Source: Pseudomonas sp. P818 (GTDB taxonomy: Bacteria; Pseudomonadota; Gammaproteobacteria; Pseudomonadales; Pseudomonadaceae). From it: a DNA stretch of 64,000 nt. Numbering within the stretch: position 1 is the first letter of the stretch; every line of letters begins with the position of its first letter. The translations under genes were made by a program, and so were the position numbers. Of the stretch, positions 47,195 to 59,799 are shown in pieces. The notes beneath the pieces were generated by a model. It had not been told where the DNA came from. It was given only the letters and a program-made list of their open reading frames with translations, and made no database searches. Location of the stretch: the NCBI RefSeq assembly GCF_000418555.1, contig NZ_ATKM01000006.1, forward strand, positions 1 to 64,000, given 5' to 3'.

Positions 47195-47656
47195 ATGCGT
47201 AAACCCACTCTGCTCATTACCTCGCTGGCCGCGCTGCTGGCCCTTGGCGGCTGTCAGTCCAGCCTGACCGGCGACACCTACAGCCGCGACGAGGCCCGAG
47301 CGGTGCAAACGGTTCGCATGGGCACCATCGAATCACTGCGTCCGGTGAAGATCGAAGGCACCAAGACGCCTATCGGCGCGGGCGCCGGTGCCGTGGTTGG
47401 CGGTATCGGTGGCAGTGGCATCGGTGGCGGGCGTGGCAGCGCGGTGATGGCCGTGGTCGGTGCCGTTGCTGGTGGTCTGCTCGGTGCTGCCGCCGAAGAG
47501 GGCCTGACCCGCACCCAAGGCGTGGAAATCACCGTGCGCGAGGATGACGGCACCATGCGTGCGTACGTACAGGAAGTCGAGCCGAACCAGGTGTTCCGTG
47601 TCGGCGAGCGCGTGCGCATCATGACCGTCAACGGTACCAGCCGCGTCACTCACTGA
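47195..47656 (+). CDS. slyB: Outer membrane lipoprotein SlyB
   Basis: 153 residues with lipobox LGGC (Cys20), a glycine-zipper domain (GAGAGAVVGGIGGSGIGGGRGS) and a C-terminal RVGERVRIM beta-strand region. SlyB stabilises the outer membrane in response to PhoPQ-type stress. A GGAGG at 47183-47187 supports the start at 47195. Confidence 0.93.
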   Translation: MRKPTLLITSLAALLALGGCQSSLTGDTYSRDEARAVQTVRMGTIESLRPVKIEGTKTPIGAGAGAVVGGIGGSGIGGGRGSAVMAVVGAVAGGLLGAAAEEGLTRTQGVEITVREDDGTMRAYVQEVEPNQVFRVGERVRIMTVNGTSRVTH

Positions 47657-47668
47657 GCGCTGTAGACG

Positions 47669-47702
47669 AGCCGGAGCAGTCACGGCTGCTCCGGCTTTTT
47701 TG
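47669..47702 (+). terminator. Terminator after slyB
   Basis: AGCCGGAGCAG and CTGCTCCGGCTTTTTT pair around TCACGG. It lies 12 bases past the slyB stop. Confidence 0.93.
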
Positions 47703-47951
47703 TGTCCGGCTACAGTGGTGAGCGATCATTGGCGTCGTCACAGCCGACCTGCATGTAACCAAGTGTGTTTAACGATAATTCAATGCATGACGTTGCGTTG
47801 ATAGTTATGGATAATCGGCCGTTATGCTTGTACCGACAACGACTTAGCTGATCCGTTGTGGTGCATGGAGTATCACCGTCAGGGAGTTGCGACTCCAATT
47901 CTCGTCGTTGGGTCGGCTGATCTGACGTGCCTGCATTAAGGGGTTTTTCCG

Positions 47952-50744
<2,793 letters not shown>

Positions 50745-50745
50745 T

Positions 50746-51075
50746 ATGGAGGCTGTATTCGCAATCACCCTCGGGGTGCTGACGGCCAGTGGCGTCTACC
50801 TGCTGCTGCGGGCGCGCATCTTCCCGGTGGTGATGGGGCTGACCCTGATCTCCTATGCGGTCAACCTGTTCATCTTCGCCATGGGCCGCCTTGGCACCGG
50901 GGTGCCGGCGGTAATCGGCAAGAGCGCCGAGTACGGTGACCCGCTGCCGCAGGCGCTGGTACTCACCGCCATCGTCATCGGCTTCGCCATGACCGCCTTC
51001 GTCGTGGTGCTGGCGTTGCGCGGCCTGGGTGAGCTGAAAACCGATCACGTCGATGGCGAGGAGCCGCGCGCATGA
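50746..51075 (+). CDS. phaC: Mrp antiporter subunit C (Mrp operon 2)
   Basis: 109 residues, NuoK-like, with RIFPVVMGLTLISYAVNLFIF and the DPLPQALVLTAIVIGFAMTAF core. Starts one base past the phaAB stop; ends overlapping phaD by ATGA. Lacks the long charged tail of the operon 1 subunit. Confidence 0.93.
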   Translation: MEAVFAITLGVLTASGVYLLLRARIFPVVMGLTLISYAVNLFIFAMGRLGTGVPAVIGKSAEYGDPLPQALVLTAIVIGFAMTAFVVVLALRGLGELKTDHVDGEEPRA

Positions 51076-52583
51076 GTCACGCCATCATCCTCCCCATTCT
51101 TGTGCCGCTGTTCTTCGGCGCGCTGCTGCTGATCGGCCACACTTGGTCGCGTCAGGTCAGACGGAGTATTTCCCTGGTGGGCTGCCTGGCGCTGCTGCCG
51201 GTGTGCCTGTACCTGGTCGGGTTGGCCGGGGCAGGGCAGTTGCAGGTCTACGCGCTGGGCAATTGGGCGGCGCCCTTCGGCATCATGCTGCTGCTCGACC
51301 GCTTCAACGCCGCACTTCTATTGGTCACTGCGCTGCTTGCCAGCCTGGCGCTGATCTACGCCTGTCGCGGCGAGGACGAGCAAGGGCCGAACTTCCATGC
51401 GCTGTTCCAGTTCCAGCTACTGGGCATCAACGGTGCCTTCCTCACCGCGGACCTGTTCAACCTGTTCGTGTTCTTCGAGGTTCTGCTGATCTCTTCCTAC
51501 GCGCTGTTGCTGCACGGCAACCGTGCCAATCAGGTCAAGGCAGGTGTGCATTACGTAGTGCTCAACCTGCTGGGGTCGTCGTTCTTCCTGATCGGCGTCA
51601 GCCTGCTGTATGGTCTGACCGGCACCCTGAACATGCCGGACATGGCCGCACGCCTGGCCAGCGCCGATGTCGCCGATGCACCATTGATCAAGGCCGCTGC
51701 CTACCTGCTGCTGATCGTCTTCGGTCTCAAGGCCGCGGTATTGCCGCTGTGCTTCTGGCTGCCGCGTGCCTACGCGGCGGCGCCCGCTTCGGTGGCCGCC
51801 TTGTTCGCCATCATGACCAAGGTGGGCTTCTACGCCATCGTTCGCGTGTTCACCCTGGTGTTCGGCGAGCAGGCCGGACCGCTGGCCAATCTCGGTCATG
51901 AGCTGCTCTGGTGGTTGGCATTGCCGACCATCGCCTTCGGCGTGATTGGCGCCCTGGGCGCGCGGCAACTGCAGGCCCTGCTGGCCTATCTGGTGGTGGT
52001 CTCGGTGGGCACCCTGCTGGCCGGCTTCGCCATTGGCAATGCCGCGGCGCTGAGTGCTGCGCTCTACTACATGCTGCACAGCACGCTGATCAGCGGTGCG
52101 TTGTTCCTGCTGGCCGGCCTGATAGTTGCCCAGCGTGACAGCGCAGGTGGTGATCTGCAGCAGGAGCGCGTGCTGCGCCAGCCGCTGGTGCTCGGTTGCA
52201 TGTTCTTCTTCGCCTCGATTTCCGTCGCCGGGCTGCCGCCGTTTTCCGGCTTCCTCGGCAAGATGATGCTGCTGCGTGCGGCGGAGCCGGGTTGGCAGGC
52301 CTGGAGCCTGTGGCCGGTAGTGCTGATCGGCGGTCTGCTGACGCTGGTGGCGCTGAGTCGCGCCGGTACCAGCCTGTTCTGGCTGGGCCATGGTGCGGAT
52401 GCATCGCCGTCGAAAGCCGAGCCTACTGATCGCATCAGCCTGTTGGCCGCGCTTGGTCTGTTGCTGGCCAGCCCGCTGCTGCTGATCGCTGCCAAACCGA
52501 TCCTGGCTTATCTGGAGGCTGCTGCGGCGCAATTGCTCGATCTGCAGCCTTATCTGTCGATCATCGCCGGAGGTGCGGCATGA
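51072..52583 (+). CDS. phaD: Mrp antiporter subunit D (Mrp operon 2)
   Basis: 503 residues, about 14 helices, NuoM-like; NLFVFFEVLLISSYALL and PLCFWLPRAYAAAPASVAALFAIMTKVG carry the conserved Glu and Lys. Overlaps both neighbours by ATGA. Confidence 0.94.
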   Translation: MSHAIILPILVPLFFGALLLIGHTWSRQVRRSISLVGCLALLPVCLYLVGLAGAGQLQVYALGNWAAPFGIMLLLDRFNAALLLVTALLASLALIYACRGEDEQGPNFHALFQFQLLGINGAFLTADLFNLFVFFEVLLISSYALLLHGNRANQVKAGVHYVVLNLLGSSFFLIGVSLLYGLTGTLNMPDMAARLASADVADAPLIKAAAYLLLIVFGLKAAVLPLCFWLPRAYAAAPASVAALFAIMTKVGFYAIVRVFTLVFGEQAGPLANLGHELLWWLALPTIAFGVIGALGARQLQALLAYLVVVSVGTLLAGFAIGNAAALSAALYYMLHSTLISGALFLLAGLIVAQRDSAGGDLQQERVLRQPLVLGCMFFFASISVAGLPPFSGFLGKMMLLRAAEPGWQAWSLWPVVLIGGLLTLVALSRAGTSLFWLGHGADASPSKAEPTDRISLLAALGLLLASPLLLIAAKPILAYLEAAAAQLLDLQPYLSIIAGGAA

Positions 52584-53077
52584 GGCGTTTCTTCCCCCAT
52601 CCGCGGATGATGCTGGTGCTGACGGTGCTCTGGCTGCTGTTGGTCAACACCCTCAACCTGGGGCATGTGCTGCTCGGGCTGGTCCTCGGCTGGGCCATCG
52701 TTTATCTGTGCCGCGACTTTCTGCTGCATGTGCCTAAGGTGCGCAAGCCGCTCGGGCTGGTGCTGTTCACTGGCAAGGTGTTTTACGACATCGTGGTGGC
52801 CAACCTGCAGGTGGTGAAGCTGGTGTTGGGACCAAAGTCGCGTCTGGAACCGGCGTTCGTCGAGGTGCCGGTGGCGATCGAGGATGAGTTCGTCCTGTCG
52901 ACGCTGGCCTGCATCATCTCGCTGACCCCTGGCACGGTCTCTGCCAGCCTCAGCTCCGATCACAAGATACTGCTGGTGCACGGGCTCGACGTGCCGGATC
53001 GCGAGGAACTGATCGCCGCGGTCAAGAGCCGTTACGAAACGCCGCTGCTGGAGATTTTCGAATGCTCGAGAACGTAG
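52580..53077 (+). CDS. phaE: Mrp antiporter subunit E (Mrp operon 2)
   Basis: 165 residues with MnhE motifs: VVKLVLGPKSRLEPAFVEVP and TLACIISLTPGTVSASLS. The phaF start lies inside its last codons (16-base overlap). Confidence 0.93.
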   Translation: MRRFFPHPRMMLVLTVLWLLLVNTLNLGHVLLGLVLGWAIVYLCRDFLLHVPKVRKPLGLVLFTGKVFYDIVVANLQVVKLVLGPKSRLEPAFVEVPVAIEDEFVLSTLACIISLTPGTVSASLSSDHKILLVHGLDVPDREELIAAVKSRYETPLLEIFECSRT

Positions 53078-53331
53078 TCTTTCTGTGCATGGGCATCCTC
53101 ACGCTGGCCATGCTGCTCAACGTCGCGCGCCTGGTCGAAGGGCCGAACGTGGTGGATCGCGTGTTGGCCCTGGATACCCTGTACATCAACGCGCTGGCGC
53201 TGATCGTGTTGTTCGGCATCTGGCTGGCCTCGGATCTGTTCTTCGAAGCTGCACTGCTGATCGCGGTGATGGGCTTCGTCGGTACGGTTGCGGTGGGCAA
53301 GCACCTGCTGCACGGCGACATCATCGATTAA
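53062..53331 (+). CDS. phaF: Mrp antiporter subunit F (Mrp operon 2)
   Basis: 89 residues, three helices, with RLVEGPNVVDRVLALDTLYINALAL, the PhaF signature. 12-base gap to phaG. Confidence 0.93.
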   Translation: MLENVVFLCMGILTLAMLLNVARLVEGPNVVDRVLALDTLYINALALIVLFGIWLASDLFFEAALLIAVMGFVGTVAVGKHLLHGDIID

Positions 53332-53343
53332 GGGGGAATGACC

Positions 53344-53682
53344 ATGCCGTTCTGGCTGGAACTGTTGATTTGCGCCTGCCTGATCCTGGGCAGCCTGTTC
53401 GCCCTGGTCGGTGCCATCGGTCTGTATCGCCTGCCGGATTTCTTCACCCGCCTGCATGGCCCGACCAAGGCCACCACGCTAGGGGTTGGCGGCACGCTGA
53501 TCGCCTCGATGCTGTTCTTCGCCCATCACACCGGCAGCCTCAGCCTGCATGAGGTGCTGATCACCCTGTTCCTGTTTCTCACCGCTCCGGTCAGTGCGCA
53601 TATCCTGTCCAAGGCGGCCATGCAGCAGAAGGTCGAGCTGTTCGAGCAGACCCGTGGTCAGCCGTGGGAGGATGACCACTGA
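53344..53682 (+). CDS. phaG: Mrp antiporter subunit G (Mrp operon 2)
   Basis: 112 residues with GAIGLYRLPDFFTRLHGPTKATTLG, three helices. The start at 53344 has a GGGGG site 7 bases upstream; the ATG at 53338 is too close to it. Last gene of operon 2. Confidence 0.92.
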   Translation: MPFWLELLICACLILGSLFALVGAIGLYRLPDFFTRLHGPTKATTLGVGGTLIASMLFFAHHTGSLSLHEVLITLFLFLTAPVSAHILSKAAMQQKVELFEQTRGQPWEDDH

Positions 53683-53755
53683 GCCACTGTCAGGCGTTTC
53701 TGGCGCCTGGCGGTAATGTGGGGCGTTCGACGCTGTGCTGTCTGCGGGCCGGGCA

Positions 53756-54160
53756 ATGATTCGGCGACTGCTCGCCATGGCCGCGCTGGCCGCCGCGCAG
53801 ATGCTGCTGGCGTGGGTGCTTTACCGCAGCGCTTTCGAGGCCTATCGGCTGATGGTAGGCGGGGTTCGCCGCGATATCGCCTATGGCCTGCAGCTACAGC
53901 ACGCGTTCTATCTTTTCGGCGCTCTGGCGGTGGGCAATGCGATCTGGCTGCTGAGTTGCCGCAGCCGGCGCAGCGTTCTGTTCGGTTGTGGCCTCTGCGT
54001 GCTGCTCTGGGCGGCATTCTGGGCCAATGCCTTCGCCAGCATGCCGTACCGCAGCCTGCTGGTGGTGGGGGTCGGTACGCTGGTGTTGGCGATGCCGTTG
54101 CTGCTTCGGTTCGGAAGGCCCGGCCAAGTCGCTGACGCTCGGCCGGGTTCTACTACTTAG
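53756..54160 (+). CDS. Small membrane protein of unknown function
   Basis: 134 residues with four hydrophobic helices and an Arg-rich C-terminus. No recognisable motif. ATG at 53756; a GTG at 53735 in the same frame is an alternative. Ends overlapping the stop of the convergent COG2509 gene. Confidence 0.5.
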   Translation: MIRRLLAMAALAAAQMLLAWVLYRSAFEAYRLMVGGVRRDIAYGLQLQHAFYLFGALAVGNAIWLLSCRSRRSVLFGCGLCVLLWAAFWANAFASMPYRSLLVVGVGTLVLAMPLLLRFGRPGQVADARPGSTT

Positions 54161-55770
54161 CGATTCAACCCGAGCATATCCTTGGCCACCGCCTCGGCCA
54201 CGCGAATGCCGTCGACCCCGGCCGAGAGGATGCCGCCGGCGTAGCCCGCGCCTTCGCCGGCCGGGTACAGGCCCTTGAGGTTCAGGCTCTGCAGATCGTC
54301 GCCACGGGTGATGCGTACCGGCGAGGAGGTGCGTGTTTCGATGCCGGTGAGCACCGCATCGGCCAGGTCGAAGCCCTTGATCTGCTTGCCGAAGGCCGGT
54401 AGCGCCTCGCGGATGGCCTCAATGGCGAAGTCCGGCAGCGACGGCGCCAGATCGCCCAGTTTCACCCCCGGCTTGTAGGAGGGCTGCACCTCACCCAGAG
54501 CGGTGGAAGGCTTGCCTGCGATGAAGTCGCCGACCAGTTGCCCGGGCGCCTCGTAGTTGCGCCCGCCGAGCACGTAGGCGTGGGATTCCAGGCGCTCCTG
54601 CAGCTCGACGCCGGCCAGCGGGCCGCCTGGGTAGTCCTGCTCGGGGGTGATGCCGACGACGATGCCGGCGTTGGCGTTACGTTCGTTGCGCGAATACTGG
54701 CTCATGCCGTTGGTCACCACGCGTTCCGGTTCGGAGGTGGCGGCGACCACGGTGCCACCCGGACACATGCAGAAGCTGTATACCGAACGGCCGTTGCTGG
54801 CGTGGTGCACCAGCTTGTAGTCGGCGGCGCCGAGCTTCGGATGGCCGGCGTACTTGCCCAGGCGCGCGCGGTCGATCAGCGACTGCGGATGCTCGATGCG
54901 GAAACCCACCGAGAAGGGCTTGGCTTCCAGGTACACGCCTCGGGCATGGAGCATGCGGAAGGTGTCGCGAGAACTGTGGCCGAGGGCAAGGATCACGTGG
55001 CGACTGTTGAGCTGCTCGCCGCTTTCCAGCACCACCCCGGAGAGCTGGCCGTTATCCATCAGCAGGTCGCTGACGCGCTGTTGGAAGCGCACTTCGCCGC
55101 CGAGGGCCTTGATCTCCTCGCGCATGGTGGCGACCACGCCGGTCAGGCGGAAGGTGCCGATATGCGGCTTGCTGACGTAGAGAATCTCGTCCGGCGCGCC
55201 GGCCTTGACGAACTCTTCCAGCACCTTGCGCCCGTAGTGGTTGGGGTCCTTGATTTGGCTGTACAGCTTGCCGTCGGAGAAGGTACCGGCGCCGCCTTCG
55301 CCGAACTGCACGTTGGAGGTCGGGTCGAGCACGTTCTTGCGCCACAGCCCCCAGGTGTCCTTGGTGCGCTGGCGCACCTCCTTGCCGCGCTCCAGCACGA
55401 TGGGGCGCAGGCCGGCCTGGGCCAGGATCAGCGCGGCGAAGATGCCGCAGGGGCCGAAACCGACGACGATGGGGCGCTCGTCCAGCGGCGCCTCGGCCTT
55501 GCCCACCGGTTTGTAGGTGATGTCCGGCGCCGGGCCGACATGCTTGTCGCCGCTCAGGCGCGCCAGCAACGCTGCTTCGTCCTTCACCTCGCAATCGATG
55601 GTGTAGATGAACGGCATATCGCCGTACTTCTTGCGCGCGTCGTAGCTGCGCTTGAACACGCTGAAGGCCAGCAGGTCGGCATCGGCGATACCCAGGCGCT
55701 GGACGATGGCCGGGCGCAGGGCCTCGTCGGCATGGTCGAGGGGCAGTTTCAGTTCGGTCAGGCGAATCAT
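54157..55770 (-). CDS. FAD-dependent oxidoreductase, COG2509 family
   Basis: 537 residues. Central FAD-binding dinucleotide fold with VVGFGPCGIFAALILAQAG and LERGKEVRQRTKD, and a SVYSFCMCPGGTVVAATSE segment with two Cys. This is the widespread 'uncharacterised FAD-dependent dehydrogenase' family of unknown substrate. AGGA lies 6-7 bases before the ATG. Confidence 0.9.
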   Translation of the reverse strand: MIRLTELKLPLDHADEALRPAIVQRLGIADADLLAFSVFKRSYDARKKYGDMPFIYTIDCEVKDEAALLARLSGDKHVGPAPDITYKPVGKAEAPLDERPIVVGFGPCGIFAALILAQAGLRPIVLERGKEVRQRTKDTWGLWRKNVLDPTSNVQFGEGGAGTFSDGKLYSQIKDPNHYGRKVLEEFVKAGAPDEILYVSKPHIGTFRLTGVVATMREEIKALGGEVRFQQRVSDLLMDNGQLSGVVLESGEQLNSRHVILALGHSSRDTFRMLHARGVYLEAKPFSVGFRIEHPQSLIDRARLGKYAGHPKLGAADYKLVHHASNGRSVYSFCMCPGGTVVAATSEPERVVTNGMSQYSRNERNANAGIVVGITPEQDYPGGPLAGVELQERLESHAYVLGGRNYEAPGQLVGDFIAGKPSTALGEVQPSYKPGVKLGDLAPSLPDFAIEAIREALPAFGKQIKGFDLADAVLTGIETRTSSPVRITRGDDLQSLNLKGLYPAGEGAGYAGGILSAGVDGIRVAEAVAKDMLGLNR

Positions 55771-55920
55771 GGCGGTGTCCTGGTTGGCCGGTGGTGATCC
55801 GGCAAGGTGAAGAAGGGCGGCGATTGTACGGGATTCACGCGACGAAAGGAGCCGCTGCGCCAGCGGCCGTGCTGGTTCAGATCAGGCCTTGCGGGCGCCG
55901 GCTGAACCGCGCCGCGGTAC

Positions 55921-57114
55921 TCAGCGTCTTTCCAGCGCGCGGCCTCGCACGAACATCAGGGCTGCGCCGGCCAGCGTTGCGCCGCAGGCATAGAGAATCA
56001 CCGCCTTTGCGCCAAACCCATCGATAATCAGCCCGCCGAGTACCGCACCTGCGGCAATGGCCACCTGGAAGGTCGAGGACAGCAGCGCGCCCGCACTTTC
56101 GGCGTGATCGGCCGCTGCCCGCGCATTCCATACCGAAATCGACACCGGGAAGGCGCCGAAGGCGAAGCCCCAGAGTGCGGTCGCCACGAACGCAACGTTC
56201 ACCTCGGTGCCGAATAGCACCAACGCAAGCGCCACGACGGTGATCAGGAACGAGCAACTGGCCACCGCCCACGCCGGGCTGCGCGCGGTGACGACGCCTC
56301 CGATCAGGTTGCCGAAAAAACCGCAGACACCGAACGCCAGCAGGGTCAGCGACACGGTGGCGACATCCAGGCGCGGCACCTCTTCGAGAAAGGGGCGGAT
56401 GAAGGTCAGCGCGGCGAAGTGCCCGGATATGACCAGTAGCCCCGTGACGAGGCCGATGGCCACCGAGCGGCGCGACAATGCGGCCTTGAACGAAGCCAGA
56501 CCAGGCGCAACAGCAGCCGGCAGTCTGGGCAGTGTCAGCATCTGGATTGCCAGCGCCGCCACACCAATCCCCGAGGCGGCGAGGAAGGTCATGCGCCAGC
56601 CCCACAGATCACCCAGAAAGGCACCCAGCGGTGCGGCGAATACCGTGGCGAAGGATATCCCCATGAGGATGATCGAGATGGCTTTGGGCACCTTGTCGGG
56701 CGGCACCAGGCGCAGGGCCAGCGCGGTCATCATGGCCCAGAAACTGCCAAGGGCGAAGCCCAGCAGGCCGCGTGCGATCAGCAGGATGGCGACGCTCGAG
56801 GCGTAGGCCGAGAGGACGCTGGAAAGCACCAGCACCACCATCAAGCCCCAGACGATCTTCTGTCGATCCAGTCGGCCGGCGCACAGCACCACGAGCGGGC
56901 CGGCAAATGCCGCGACCACCGCTGTCGCGGTAATGGCCTGGCCTACGACGCCGTTGGAGGCGCCGAGCTCGGCCGCCATGGGCGTGAGCAGGCTGATCGG
57001 CAGGAATTCCGCGGTCACCAGCCCGAAGGCGCCAAGGGCGAGCGACACGACGGCCCACCATGCGGCGGACGAGGAGCCGGATTGGTCGGGTGCCATTGAG
57101 GCGGGATGAGGCAT
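55921..57114 (-). CDS. MFS exporter, NepI-like
   Basis: 397 residues, 12 hydrophobic helices of the DHA1 type. The segment GLLGFALGSFWAMMTALALRLVPPDKVPKAIS closely follows the E. coli NepI purine-nucleoside exporter layout. Substrate here is unproved; arabinose-type or drug export is also possible. AAGGA lies 7-8 bases before the ATG. Confidence 0.8.
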   Translation of the reverse strand: MPHPASMAPDQSGSSSAAWWAVVSLALGAFGLVTAEFLPISLLTPMAAELGASNGVVGQAITATAVVAAFAGPLVVLCAGRLDRQKIVWGLMVVLVLSSVLSAYASSVAILLIARGLLGFALGSFWAMMTALALRLVPPDKVPKAISIILMGISFATVFAAPLGAFLGDLWGWRMTFLAASGIGVAALAIQMLTLPRLPAAVAPGLASFKAALSRRSVAIGLVTGLLVISGHFAALTFIRPFLEEVPRLDVATVSLTLLAFGVCGFFGNLIGGVVTARSPAWAVASCSFLITVVALALVLFGTEVNVAFVATALWGFAFGAFPVSISVWNARAAADHAESAGALLSSTFQVAIAAGAVLGGLIIDGFGAKAVILYACGATLAGAALMFVRGRALERR

Positions 57115-57261
57115 GTATAAGTCCTTGATGTTCGTCTCGCGCCGGGGCTCGGATGAGCTGAGCCGACGCGAGCGGCCCTGCGAAGAGGGCGTCAGACGGG
57201 CCCCGCAGTCCGATGGGCCATTCGCACGGCTTGCCGGTGCTGTGCACCGGTCATGCGAGGT

Positions 57262-57933
57262 TCAGTTGCGCATGGCACCGAAATGCGCGCAGCCGCGCAG
57301 CACCTGGCCATCCAGGCGCAGTTCGGCACTGAGGTGATTGACCGCGCCGCTCATGCCGTCGACGCAACGCTGCGGGGCGATCCACAGATCGAGGCGCTGG
57401 CCGTTGGCTTCGCTGCTGTAGTTGAGGCGGCCATCCGGCATTTGCTCCTCCAGGTAGGGCAGGGCCAGCGGCTCGTGATCGGGGCGGTTAAGGACCAGGC
57501 CCTTGCTGCCGACTTCCAGTTGCCAGAACGGTTCGTTGCCACTGGCGCGCAAGGCCAGGCGCTTGAAGTTGAGGTCGTCACAGCCATGCCCTTCACCTTG
57601 CAGGCGATAGATCTGGCTGACCTCGAAGCGACCGTCGTTGCCTTTGCCCTGGCTGCCACCCAGATGACCGCCGAGATCGGCGAACAGACCGGACTGTCCA
57701 TCGCTGCCGAGTCGCGTGACCTCCCGCTCGATGCCGGTGCCGTCGCCATCGACCAGCACGAAGCGGCGCTGCTCCTGACAGGGCATGAACATCAACTGGC
57801 CATTCTCGACCTGTACCTGACCCTGCAGGCGAGTGGCCGGAGGTGGCCCTTCCGGTTTGCCGGTGTAGACCTGGCAGGCGGCCAGAAGCGGGAGTAGGGC
57901 GACGCTGGTGAGCAGGGAGCGGGTGATGGACAT
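57262..57933 (-). CDS. COG3650-like lipoprotein
   Basis: 223 residues with lipobox LAAC (Cys20). Mature part has a beta-rich region with GNEPFWQLEVGS and a C-terminal GCAHFG, seen in COG3650/META-type lipoproteins of unknown function. The start at 57933 has GGAGAG 4-9 bases upstream. Confidence 0.65.
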   Translation of the reverse strand: MSITRSLLTSVALLPLLAACQVYTGKPEGPPPATRLQGQVQVENGQLMFMPCQEQRRFVLVDGDGTGIEREVTRLGSDGQSGLFADLGGHLGGSQGKGNDGRFEVSQIYRLQGEGHGCDDLNFKRLALRASGNEPFWQLEVGSKGLVLNRPDHEPLALPYLEEQMPDGRLNYSSEANGQRLDLWIAPQRCVDGMSGAVNHLSAELRLDGQVLRGCAHFGAMRN

Positions 57934-58058
57934 GGGTCTCTCCAAATACGAGCGGCCACCATAGCCACAGCGCGCCCCTGGCTCAAGCCGTTTGCTTTGA
58001 CTGAGCCTGGCGAGTGCGGCCTAATTCGCCCGTCCGGTTCGATCGAGCAGCCTCTGCA

Positions 58059-58940
58059 ATGCCCAGCCCCCTCATGCGTCCCAGCACCCTTCATCTGCCA
58101 CAGGGCGACTGGGCCACGGTACTCGATTGCCTGTGCGATCACTTTCCCGCCATCGACCGCGCTACCTGGCAGGAGCGTATGGCGCGCGGCCGGGTGCTGG
58201 ATGCGACCGGCACGCCCCTCGATGCCACGCATCCCTACCGGGTCGGGCTCAAGGTGCGCTATTTCCGTGAGGTGCCGAACGAGACGCCGATTCCCTTCGT
58301 CGAACAGGTGCTATGGCAGGACGAGCACCTGCTGGTGGCCGACAAGCCGCATTTTCTGCCGGTAATGCCGGCGGGCGAGTATGTCGAGCAGACTCTGCTG
58401 GCGCGCCTGATCAAGCGTACCGGCAATCCCGACTTGGTACCGATCCATCGCATCGACAGGCTCACCGCCGGTCTGGTGTTGTTCTCGGTCAACCCGGCCA
58501 GTCGCGGCCAGTACCAGGCGCTGTTTCGCCAGCGTGCGGTGGAAAAGCGCTACGAGGCCATAGCCCCGGCGTTGCCGCAGTTGCAGTTTCCCTATCTGCA
58601 CCGTTCGCGCATGGTCGAAGGCGAGCCGTTCTTCCGCATGCAGGAAGTCGCGGGCGAGGCCAACAGCGAAACGCGCATCGAGGTGCTGGAGCGTCGCGGC
58701 GACCTGTGGCGTTACGGCCTGTCGCCGGTGACGGGGCGCAAGCATCAGCTGCGCGTGCATCTGGCCGGTCTCGGCGCGCCCATCGTCGGCGACGATTTCT
58801 ATCCGCAGTTGCTGGAGTCGCGCAACCTGCCGGATGACTACAGCAAGCCACTCAAGCTGCTGGCGCGCGGCCTGCGCTTCGTCGATCCGCTTAGCGGGCA
58901 GAGGCGCGAGTTCGAAAGCGAACTGCAGTTGCAGTGGTAG
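58059..58940 (+). CDS. RluA family pseudouridine synthase
   Basis: 293 residues. Catalytic motif HRIDRLTAGLVLFS (the Asp of HRIDR is the nucleophile) and GRKHQLRVHLAGLGAPIVGD near the C-terminus. Single catalytic domain without S4 domain, so the TruC/YqcB or a RluA-C-like protein. Exact target base not predictable. An ATG at 58074 is an alternative start. Confidence 0.88.
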   Translation: MPSPLMRPSTLHLPQGDWATVLDCLCDHFPAIDRATWQERMARGRVLDATGTPLDATHPYRVGLKVRYFREVPNETPIPFVEQVLWQDEHLLVADKPHFLPVMPAGEYVEQTLLARLIKRTGNPDLVPIHRIDRLTAGLVLFSVNPASRGQYQALFRQRAVEKRYEAIAPALPQLQFPYLHRSRMVEGEPFFRMQEVAGEANSETRIEVLERRGDLWRYGLSPVTGRKHQLRVHLAGLGAPIVGDDFYPQLLESRNLPDDYSKPLKLLARGLRFVDPLSGQRREFESELQLQW

Positions 58941-59100
58941 CCCATGTGCGCATGGCTGTGGGAGGGGCTTCAGCCGCGAGCTTTTTCCTTGCCACACAGC
59001 CAGGCGTGCAAAAAAGGTTCTTTGCGTTATCGCGGGGAAGATCCGCTCGACATCGGACTGGCAAGTTTGTGCGTACCGCTTACTGACTTAGCACTATCCA

Positions 59101-59780
59101 TTACCGTGTGTACTGAGCGTTCGGGTTGCGCCCCTTACGGGCGCCACACCTTTCTTGCTTGCCCAAGAAAGGTGTGCCAAAGAAGGGCACCCCGACATCC
59201 GGGTTTCGCTACGCGAAACTTCCCTCGCTCCGGCGCCGCTCCGGGGGCCGGCTTACAAGGGCCGTCCCTGGCCCTTTAAGCCTCTCGCCGCATCCATGCG
59301 GCTCGTCCCCCTACGCAACACCTCCACTCGGCCTCCTGAAGGGGACCAGGTCGCGAGCTTGCATAAGCTTTGCGGAACTGAAATTGGCGGCGTCTGGCCT
59401 TTGCTTTTTGTCTTTAACTGCGATGGTACAGACGACGGCCAAGTCCCCTTCAGGAGGCCGAGTGGAATCGCCGTGGAAGGGGTTGAGCGACATGGATGTC
59501 GCGAGAGCTGCGATGGGCCATGGATGGCCCTTCGCAGCGTGCCCCTGGAGCGGTGATGGAACGAGGGAACCCCGGCGTAGCCGGGGCCGTATGCAGGGGT
59601 GTGTTTCTTTGCTTACTTTCTTTGCACAAGCAAAGAAAGTGAGTCGCCCGTAAGGGGCGAAACCCATCAGACCAGACGACACGCTAACGGATAGTGCCAA
59701 GTCATCGACAGCTAACACGTAATTGCCAGTCTGGTGTCAACCCGCACTTTTCCCAAAATATGCGAAGAACCCAAAAAAAA
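59101..59780. repeat. Dispersed hairpin-rich intergenic repeat, copy 2
   Basis: From 59257 this aligns with positions 1-600. Further left, 59145-59176 is a 12-bp stem (CACACCTTTCTT / AAGAAAGGTGTG); whether this part belongs to the copy cannot be judged, because copy 1 is cut by the window start. Lacks the roughly 58 bases found in copy 1. ORFs through it (for example 59126-59653) lack support. The right end reaches the abrB terminator. Confidence 0.85.
59279..59508. repeat. Long inverted repeat of copy 2
   Basis: 59324-59344 and 59445-59465 are perfect 21-bp reverse complements, identical to the stem of copy 1; outer arms pair imperfectly. The loop (59345-59444) is similar only in patches to that of copy 1. 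Confidence 0.8.
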
Positions 59781-59799
59781 GCCCGCACAAAGCGGGCTA
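59773..59799 (-). terminator. Terminator overlapping the abrB stop codon
   Basis: An A-run, then GCCCGC and GCGGGC around a short AAA loop. On the minus strand the stem begins within the abrB stop codon (59797-59799) and ends in a T-run. Confidence 0.8.

Noticed and set aside
54157..54160. Frame error at the overlap of the small membrane gene and the COG2509 gene
   Set aside because: A four-base overlap of convergent stop codons is normal and both proteins look intact.
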